11,977 nt of DNA from Anaerolineae bacterium (GTDB taxonomy: Bacteria > Chloroflexota > Anaerolineae > B4-G1 > SLSP01), in assembly GCA_021107605.1 (NCBI GenBank), contig JAIOSN010000098.1, positions 1 to 11,977 on the forward strand, written 5' to 3'. The notes under the pieces were generated by a model, which was not told the DNA's origin, did not search any database, and saw only the letters and a list, made by a program, of their open reading frames with translations. This document shows positions 1-5,277 of this stretch, in pieces; the stretch's first letter is position 1; every line of letters starts with the position of its first letter. The position numbers and the translations under genes were made by a program.

Positions 1-1021
1 GCCGGATAGCGTCAGCCGTTGCTTCCTGCTCCGCTTGCTCTTGCTCGAAGGTCGCCACCAGGACTTCTAAAGATGGGATTTGCGCAGAGAGTTCCTCCGC
101 TGCCGCGCGCACTTTCTCATAATGAAGATGAAGCCCATCTAGTTGCGCACTCAGGGTGGAGAGTTTGAGGAGTCGTTCCTGCAAACGACACTTTTGCTCG
201 GAGAGCTGTTTGGCGAGACGTTGGATTTCACCTTCTCGCGTTTCCAGAAGAATACGGTGATTTTCGGCCTCCTGCCTCAAGAGAGCGACGCGAGTGCGTT
301 GTTCTGAAAAGGCCTCGTTTATCTGGGACTCAGAGAGCTCTGTCAATTTTTGAGCTACGGTGGTCAATGTATCCTCAGCGTGGTTCAGTCGCTCGCGTGC
401 GGCTCGCTGTTCCTCTGTCAAGCTAGCTCGTTGAGCATCAAGTTGAGATTGTTCTTGCTCGGCCTCGGTCAACAGTTGACGTTGCCACTCGGTTTCTTGA
501 AGAGATTTCTCCAATTCATTTATCCGACTTTCCAAATGGCGGTTAGCTTGTTGTCGTGCATGTTCCAGTTCACGTTGACGCTCCGTCACAGAGCGTAATT
601 CTGCTGCGCGCGAGCGCGCTTCTTCTTCCTGCGCCTGGATCTCAGCCTGTAACTTTTTAACACTCTGTCGAAATTGCTTCACTTGGGCGGGGAGTTGGCG
701 CAATTCACGTTCGCGGGCTAACAGGCTCCCCCCATGCCGCTGGCGACGTATCTGACCACCGGTCAATGCTCCTCCAGAGCGCAAAATCTCTCCATCCAAA
801 GTGACGATCTGAAAACCGCCATGCAGGCGCCGGTAGAGAGCACGAGCAGTTTCCAAATCCTTCACCACGGCTACACGTCCCAAAAGCAGTTGCACTGCCG
901 GGCGCAAGTCTGGATCGTCATATCCCACTAGATCAGCTGCCAACCCGATGACACCAGTACCAGCAGGAATCTGTAACGACTGCGAAGGGCGCAGGTTGTC
1001 CAATGGCAAGAATGTAGCTCG
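1..1021 (-). pseudogene. smc: SMC continuation after the TGA: rest of hinge and returning coiled coil, cut by the window edge
   Basis: Reading straight on in the same frame after the TGA at 1022-1024 gives 340 codons with no further stop, to the window edge. The first residues are RATFLPLDNLRP, the standard second half of an SMC hinge. VIGLAADLV, then TLDGEILRSGGALTGGQ and HGGSLLARE follow, and then an unbroken charged coiled coil ending in DAIR. The C-terminal signature motif and Walker B lie outside the window. No convincing start codon with a ribosome-binding site was found just after the TGA, so separate translation of this half is not supported. The frame is otherwise intact, which suggests a single base change or a sequencing error rather than an old pseudogene. 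I mark it as interrupted because the sequence as given cannot yield full-length SMC. Confidence 0.85.
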
Positions 1022-2749
1022 TCATGCATGGTGACTTTTAAGCCATTGAATGGCCGTTCTAGCGTCTTCCCAACTACGGGCCACGACGTTTTGGACTTTC
1101 GCCCCCAGCGCGGTTTCTAGTGCGCGGTCAAGTTCCGGCGGCACCTGGATCAGAGAAGCGAAAGTGCCAGGAAGGCCATGCAATTGCCCTTTTCCCACGG
1201 CTTGGAGCAGCGCGCGCACGCCGTCATAAAGCCCCACACCATCCTCTTTAAGTCGCTCCAGAGCAACCAAGCGCGCGGAAAGCTGTTGATAGTCACTCTG
1301 TTGAGCGACCAGCTGGTGTCGCAACTGCTCAATGTCAGATTGCATAGTGGCGCGTGCAGTTTGGAGCTGTTCGCGTTCGCGTTCCAGGGATACCAACTCC
1401 CCTTCTCGGCCTTCAAGCTGGCTGCGAGACTGCTCCACCAGGGTTTGTTGCTCGCTCCGCTGCCGGGCAGCTGCGGAGAGCGTGGTTTTAAGGTGACTGA
1501 TTCGTTGGGTCAGCTGTGCTTCACGCTCGTCCAATTGTTTTAGGCGGCTTTGACGGTCAGCGAGCTGATGACGGTTTTCCAGCGCATGTGATTGCATGGT
1601 GCTCTGCTGGCGTAATAACGTGTGGCGCTCTGCGGAGAGCTGGCGATATTCTACTTCAAGAGCTGCTAATCGCGCTGTATCTTTTTCTAGCTGCTGAGTG
1701 GCCTCGTCTAACTGGGCTTGTAGCTCCGTGAGCTCTTCCTCCCCTGCCTTTAGCGCGGTTTGCAAGGGGACCAGGTTCAAGCGGCTCTCTGTTTGCCGTT
1801 CCTGGAGCGAACGATTTCGTTCCTGGGTCACAGCTAACTCGCGCTGGGCAGCTTCGGCTTCAGCATGACGCGCGCTGCTCCCATGATGTAATTCTGCTAA
1901 CTGGTTGCGCGCGGTTGTCAACCGTTGACGGAGAGCCGCGATCTGTTCACGGCTCTCCGCTAACTCCTCCAGACGCTGTGCTACTTTTTTTTGGCGGTAG
2001 AGTAGCCGTTGGCGCGTGGCGACCAGTTTCTCCAACTCTTTCCCCCAACGATAACCATACCAGATGCGCTGTTGCCGGCGCAATTCCGCGGAGAGTTCGG
2101 CGTGTTGTTGCGCTGTGATAACTTGACGTTTGAGACGTCGCAAGCGCGGCTCAATTTCGCCCACAATGTCTTGCACGCGCTCCAAGTTATGCTTTGTCTT
2201 GGCGAGACTGTTCAAGGATTCTTCGCGCCGGCTACGGTAGGGAGCTATGCCCGCGGCTTGTTCAAAGAGGGCTAACCGTTCCGAGGTGCGCAGTGAGAGC
2301 ACCTGATCAACCAAGCCCTGCTCGATGGTGAGATAGGCGTCGCGCCCCAAACCGGCACGATCTAGGAGATCTCGCATATCCATCAGACGGATTTTGTTAC
2401 CGTTGAGAATATAATCGGATTTACCATCGCGGTAAGTACACCGCTCAATGGTCACTTCGGCAAAATCTACCGGCAGCCATCCCTCGGTGTTATCAAAGGT
2501 GAGCGCTACACGAGCCATGCCCGCACGTGGCCGAGATTTACTCCCAGCAAAAATCATATCTTCATTGGTATTCCCGCGTAGAGTGGTGATGCGCTGCTCG
2601 CCTAAAACCCAACGGATAGCGTCGGCCACGTTGCTCTTGCCGCTCCCATTCGGCCCCACAATAGATATGATTCCGGTGGGACACGTTATAGTGAGCGGGG
2701 CAGCAAACGATTTAAACCCTTGCACTGAGAGTTCTTTAACTTTTGGCAT
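1022..2749 (-). CDS. smc: SMC chromosome-segregation ATPase, N-terminal part up to an in-frame TGA
   Basis: SMC is the core ATPase of bacterial condensin: a dimer with ScpA/ScpB that organises the nucleoid. Seen: 575 residues before TGA. A Walker A motif GPNGSGKSN lies at residues 32-40 after the typical opening QGFKSF. Around residue 144 is TIEQG, followed by FEQAAGIAPYRSRR. A long Glu/Gln/Arg-rich coiled coil spans roughly 170-495. The hinge begins near residue 504 (GVGLYDGV) and is cut at codon 576. Full-length SMC is about 1,150-1,200 residues, so this ORF is half a protein; the same frame continues to the window edge (1-1021). The ATG at 2749 is secure because an in-frame TAA lies two codons upstream (TAA CCT CCT ATG). 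No Shine-Dalgarno sequence precedes it. It follows the acyltransferase stop by 45 nt and is probably the distal gene of that operon. Confidence 0.93.
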   Translation of the reverse strand: MPKVKELSVQGFKSFAAPLTITCPTGIISIVGPNGSGKSNVADAIRWVLGEQRITTLRGNTNEDMIFAGSKSRPRAGMARVALTFDNTEGWLPVDFAEVTIERCTYRDGKSDYILNGNKIRLMDMRDLLDRAGLGRDAYLTIEQGLVDQVLSLRTSERLALFEQAAGIAPYRSRREESLNSLAKTKHNLERVQDIVGEIEPRLRRLKRQVITAQQHAELSAELRRQQRIWYGYRWGKELEKLVATRQRLLYRQKKVAQRLEELAESREQIAALRQRLTTARNQLAELHHGSSARHAEAEAAQRELAVTQERNRSLQERQTESRLNLVPLQTALKAGEEELTELQAQLDEATQQLEKDTARLAALEVEYRQLSAERHTLLRQQSTMQSHALENRHQLADRQSRLKQLDEREAQLTQRISHLKTTLSAAARQRSEQQTLVEQSRSQLEGREGELVSLEREREQLQTARATMQSDIEQLRHQLVAQQSDYQQLSARLVALERLKEDGVGLYDGVRALLQAVGKGQLHGLPGTFASLIQVPPELDRALETALGAKVQNVVARSWEDARTAIQWLKSHHA

Positions 2750-2754
2750 AGGAG

Positions 2755-2770
2755 GTTAGTCTGTTAGTCT
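2755..2770 (-). repeat. Tandem 8-bp repeat forming the smc leader
   Basis: The plus strand carries GTTAGTCT twice in tandem (2755-2762 and 2763-2770). On the coding strand this is AGACTAAC twice, followed directly by CTCCT and then ATG. This short unit takes up the space where a Shine-Dalgarno sequence would be expected. CCTCCT next to the start resembles the 16S anti-Shine-Dalgarno sequence, not its partner. The unit resembles the AGTCAGATAGTCGG repeats at 8623-8666. Function unknown. Confidence 0.6.
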
Positions 2771-2794
2771 AATGGGCTGATGGTTAACGAGCCA

Positions 2795-3685
2795 TTATCT
2801 CCACACAGGGTCAAACACGAACCACTGTTCTGGAGCACGGCGAATGAAATTTTCAAATTCTGCCAAAATGCGACGTTGATTCACGGCTATATTCCACTCC
2901 CGGTTACCAGTACGTATCAACTCCAGAGGCGGGTTGGCTATCATCCGATATTCCCCCTCCTCAAAATAAGTAGCCATAGTGATAACCAAACTGTTGGTCA
3001 GCAGCGGGATACGGATATAATTAGCCGGTAAATAGGCCATCTCGCCGAAGAATTCCACCGGTTGATCTCCCTCTCCAATGGGCCGCTCCACGCCGGTGAT
3101 AACGGCGCCGCCTCGCTGCAAACGTCTTAATGCCTGCCGCAAGGCATCTGTAGAAATAGGTGTCAATAATGCCCCGGCCCGCACCCGCAATTTATTGAAG
3201 AGTACAAATCCAGGTGACGGATCAGCTAAGGAGAGAACCTGTAAAGGGACCGACATAATTTGGCCCAATGCAATGCCGGATAAATTAAAATTAGAGAGAT
3301 GGGCGCCAAGAATCAACAAACCACGTCCAGAATCCAGAGCTTGTTGAATATACGCCCTAGCTTGAGGTACTATATTGACCGGCGGCTCAAAATCCTCCAC
3401 GCGAACCCGCCCCTGACCAACATTATGAAAAAATTCATAATATGAGCGGGCAGCGTTGAAGAAGACCTGGTGCGTATTAGCTTTAATTTTCTCCGCAGGA
3501 GTCTCTAGCCCCAGCACATGACGTTGGTTATCATAAACAGAATGGTAAATTTCGGGCTTAAGCGTCACCAAGACGCGCGTGACGGTATGAGCGATAAAAT
3601 CCCCTGCCCGAGATGGTAAATGTTTTCCCATAAAAAAACCGAGCTGTGTCGGCCAACCTTTGGTGAAAAAATCCCTAACACTCAT
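2795..3685 (-). CDS. LpxL/HtrB-like lysophospholipid (lauroyl-type) acyltransferase
   Basis: A membrane-associated acyltransferase of the LpxL/HtrB/PatA superfamily, which moves an acyl chain onto a lipid or glycolipid acceptor at the cytoplasmic face. Seen: 296 residues, a normal family length. The catalytic block LILGAHLSNFN has His at 129. ERPIGEGDQPVEFFG at about 200-214 matches the family's substrate-binding segment, and the end PEQWFVFDPVWR (about 285-296) is typical. Odd: the usual HX4D/E motif reads HX4N (Asn134), so the charge-relay acid is missing at its normal place. It follows a CDP-alcohol phosphotransferase gene, like the mycobacterial pgsA1-patA pair, so a phosphatidylinositol- or glycolipid-type acceptor is possible but unproven. 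The ATG is preceded by GAGGGAGG with a long 13-nt spacer. That ribosome-binding site is one copy of a transposon target duplication. Substrate uncertain. Confidence 0.85.
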   Translation of the reverse strand: MSVRDFFTKGWPTQLGFFMGKHLPSRAGDFIAHTVTRVLVTLKPEIYHSVYDNQRHVLGLETPAEKIKANTHQVFFNAARSYYEFFHNVGQGRVRVEDFEPPVNIVPQARAYIQQALDSGRGLLILGAHLSNFNLSGIALGQIMSVPLQVLSLADPSPGFVLFNKLRVRAGALLTPISTDALRQALRRLQRGGAVITGVERPIGEGDQPVEFFGEMAYLPANYIRIPLLTNSLVITMATYFEEGEYRMIANPPLELIRTGNREWNIAVNQRRILAEFENFIRRAPEQWFVFDPVWR

Positions 3686-3698
3686 ATTCGATTTTCAA

Positions 3699-3706
3699 CC
3701 TCCCTC
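3699..3706 (-). promoter_or_regulatory. Shine-Dalgarno sequence of the acyltransferase gene, also the left target-site duplication
   Basis: On the coding strand this is GAGGGAGG, 13 nt before the ATG at 3685. The same eight bases (plus strand CCTCCCTC) recur at 3854-3861, immediately outside the other end of the inserted element. The site is therefore both the ribosome-binding site of the acyltransferase and one arm of an 8-bp target duplication. Confidence 0.75.
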
Positions 3707-3853
3707 GTTACTACTACTCAGGCGGGATAGACCTCCGAGGTCTTGACATAGGTTTTGCTGGGCAAAGTACCTACCCAGACCGAGATTGCGCCACCGAGTG
3801 GCAGATTTGTGCAGACCTCGGAGGTCTGAAAATAGGCCAGCCTGAGTAGTAAC
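3707..3853. mobile_element. MITE-like element, long copy (147 bp) with 8-bp target duplication
   Basis: The left end is GTTACTACTACTCAGGC and the right end GCCTGAGTAGTAAC. They are inverted repeats that match over 14 bp once an extra TAC in the left end is discounted. The flanks are a perfect 8-bp direct repeat, CCTCCCTC at 3699-3706 and 3854-3861, the mark of transposition. Inside are two near-identical 15-bp palindromes, AGACCTC-N-GAGGTCT, at 3729-3743 and 3813-3827, and the small hairpin GCCACCGAGTGGC at about 3790-3802. No coding capacity. A shorter relative lies at 10823-10883. It must have been moved by a transposase elsewhere in the genome. An 8-bp duplication is compatible with several IS families, and I cannot say which. 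Confidence 0.85.
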
Positions 3854-3867
3854 CCTCCCTCTATATC

Positions 3868-4455
3868 TCATTCCCTCAATGCTCGCGGAGCCTCCAGCAG
3901 TACGGGTAGGCCCCGCACCAAACAGAAAGCCACCGCTAACCAGGACGCGATTTGTGCCGGGAGGAATAATATCTCTCCCCACGGATTGCCGGCAGTTTGC
4001 AGCGCGTACACCGCCGCCAAGAGAACAAACGCCACGGCCTTAGCAACTGCGAAGGAGGTACGTAACCACGGTGAGCCGACCAAAAAACGACCGAGTTGCG
4101 ATTGCAACAGCTCAAAGGGTTTGAGTCCCCGCGCCGGCGCCACTGAGCGGATAGCATCGACGAAGGTCCCTCGCACCAAAACCACCACCGGAATCACCAA
4201 GGGGATAAGGCCCAAGTACATGAAAGTTACCCAGAGCACGTATTCCACGGTACGATCGGCGGCGATATCCAATACGCTGCCCAAGAGACTCTCCTCACCG
4301 CGCGCGCGTGCCAGTGAGCCATCCAAGGTATCCATCAAGATCAAAATCAAGATCGCGGGAACGGCGAGCCCTTGCGCTAAGGCTGAGGAAGAGTATAAGA
4401 GGAAGAGGATGCCAACCAACAACGGAATGCGGGATAGGGTGATTTTATTAGCCAC
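3868..4455 (-). CDS. pgsA: CDP-alcohol phosphatidyltransferase (PgsA-like)
   Basis: An integral membrane enzyme that transfers phosphatidyl from CDP-diacylglycerol to a polar alcohol, releasing CMP. Seen: 195 residues opening with ANKITLSRIPL, a typical PgsA start. The full family signature DX2DGX2ARX8GX3DX3D is present without exception (Asp42, Asp45, Gly46, Ala49, Arg50, Gly59, Asp63, Asp67). Hydrophobic segments lie before and after it. The signature does not tell glycerol-phosphate from inositol-phosphate acceptors, so PGP synthase and PI(P) synthase are both possible. The adjacent acyltransferase leans slightly toward the second. The start is GTG, overlapping the upstream gene by 8 bp (GTGGCTAA), with GGAG 7 nt before it, so translation is probably coupled. 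It ends in TGA, which shows that TGA is a working stop here. An inserted element follows the stop closely. Confidence 0.88.
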   Translation of the reverse strand: MANKITLSRIPLLVGILFLLYSSSALAQGLAVPAILILILMDTLDGSLARARGEESLLGSVLDIAADRTVEYVLWVTFMYLGLIPLVIPVVVLVRGTFVDAIRSVAPARGLKPFELLQSQLGRFLVGSPWLRTSFAVAKAVAFVLLAAVYALQTAGNPWGEILFLPAQIASWLAVAFCLVRGLPVLLEAPRALRE

Positions 4456-5155
4456 TAACTTGCTCCGAGAATGACTTAGCAGGCCCGGAAGGCAACCAGT
4501 CCTCTTGCCAGAGTTTGGCGATACCCCGCACGGCTAGAACTGGCCGCAAGTTAGCTTTGGCCGGCACCGCGTCCGCGTGGAGTATCTCAGCCCAGGCTTG
4601 CGCCTGCAACTGCCGGTACGACCATTGCTCGCGCGCCAAGAAATCGCCCAGAGATTCTCTCTCAATTCTGACGATCCCGGTGGTCTGAGGAATGACCGGG
4701 GGTTCCACAAGTTGCAAAAAATAGAGCGCCTGTACCAGGGCATCGGGCGTCTTCGCCCCCCCCAGCCGAGGCGCGGTGAGCATGATGATATGCGGGGCAT
4801 CGGGTTGCTGTCGCAAATCTCCTCCTGCCAGGAGCGCATATTGCCCGTTCTCCAGCAGATGAGTGCTCCCACCGGGGAAAAATTGTGGCTCGCTGCCCCA
4901 AGCTTCTCGAATGTGGCGCAGGAGAATGTCCAACGGCGAACCGGAGGCAGCTCTCAAGCGCACCTGTACGCCGCGCACCCCGATAGTCAGCTCGCCACCG
5001 GGAGGCGTGACCCAATAACGGCGAGGGCTTAGTTCAAAATAATACGCTGCCTGAGTATATATGATACCAGATAACGATAAGAGACGCAGAGAGCGGCCCT
5101 TTAGAGAAGGGTGCTCTGCCTGCTGAAAAATCGGGAAAACGTCAAAGAAATCCAC
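4448..5155 (-). CDS. Degenerate Nudix-like protein, probably non-catalytic
   Basis: 235 residues, soluble, with no signal peptide or membrane segment. I do not recognise it by name, but the layout resembles a Nudix domain. SGSPLDILLRHIREAWGSEPQF at about 71-92 lines up with the usual E-SPLEALRREVREELGIEP box. YALLAGG, HIIMLTAPRL, ALYFLQLVEPP and GIVRIERESLGDFLA follow like the later strands and helix of the fold. In this alignment the metal-binding glutamates are mostly replaced: Gly72 for the first Glu, His81 for the Glu of RE, and Ala85 for one of the EE pair. Arg80, Glu84 and Gly87 remain. If correct, it is a pseudoenzyme, perhaps a ligand-binding or regulatory partner. The start is GTG with AAAGGAG 9 nt upstream. 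It overlaps pgsA by 8 bp and probably leads the lipid operon. A plain hypothetical protein remains the alternative. Confidence 0.75.
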   Translation of the reverse strand: MDFFDVFPIFQQAEHPSLKGRSLRLLSLSGIIYTQAAYYFELSPRRYWVTPPGGELTIGVRGVQVRLRAASGSPLDILLRHIREAWGSEPQFFPGGSTHLLENGQYALLAGGDLRQQPDAPHIIMLTAPRLGGAKTPDALVQALYFLQLVEPPVIPQTTGIVRIERESLGDFLAREQWSYRQLQAQAWAEILHADAVPAKANLRPVLAVRGIAKLWQEDWLPSGPAKSFSEQVSG

Positions 5156-5178
5156 CGGTATTTACTCCTTTCTAAAAG

Positions 5179-5254
5179 AGGATGCAGATAAACGCAGGCT
5201 ACGCTCACAGATTGAAAATGATAAATCAGTATAATCTGCGAAAATCTGCATCCT
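5179..5254. repeat. Intergenic palindromic repeat (REP/MITE-like)
   Basis: AGGATGCAGAT (5179-5189) and ATCTGCATCCT (5244-5254) are perfect 11-bp inverted repeats. Inside them, separated by AAA on both sides, CGCAG and CTGCG extend the stem by 5 bp. The 76-bp unit fills most of the gap between the large membrane-protein gene and the operon that follows. I see no clear target duplication (only A-rich flanks). On the minus strand it contains TATACT, which could serve as a -10 box for the next operon, but its -35 partner is poor. It could equally act as a transcriptional barrier. Similar GCAGATAAACGCAG-type repeats are common between genes in environmental bacterial genomes. Confidence 0.65.
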
Positions 5255-5277
5255 AAAAACGATAGGTAGCTAGTGGG

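Noticed and set aside
1022..1024. UGA recoded as glycine (as in Gracilibacteria/SR1)
   Set aside because: pgsA ends in TGA directly before a normal intergenic gap, and no other gene in the window has an internal TGA. A point change or error is simpler.
1..2749. A purposely split two-subunit SMC
   Set aside because: The break falls in the middle of the hinge fold, and the second half lacks a start codon with a ribosome-binding site.
3695..3982. Minus-strand 95-codon frame across the element and the pgsA 3' end
   Set aside because: It overlaps pgsA in another frame and runs through the MITE palindromes; no family similarity was recognised.
3986..4474. Plus-strand 162-codon frame
   Set aside because: It lies antisense over pgsA, which carries a complete family signature; the opposite frame is a composition shadow.
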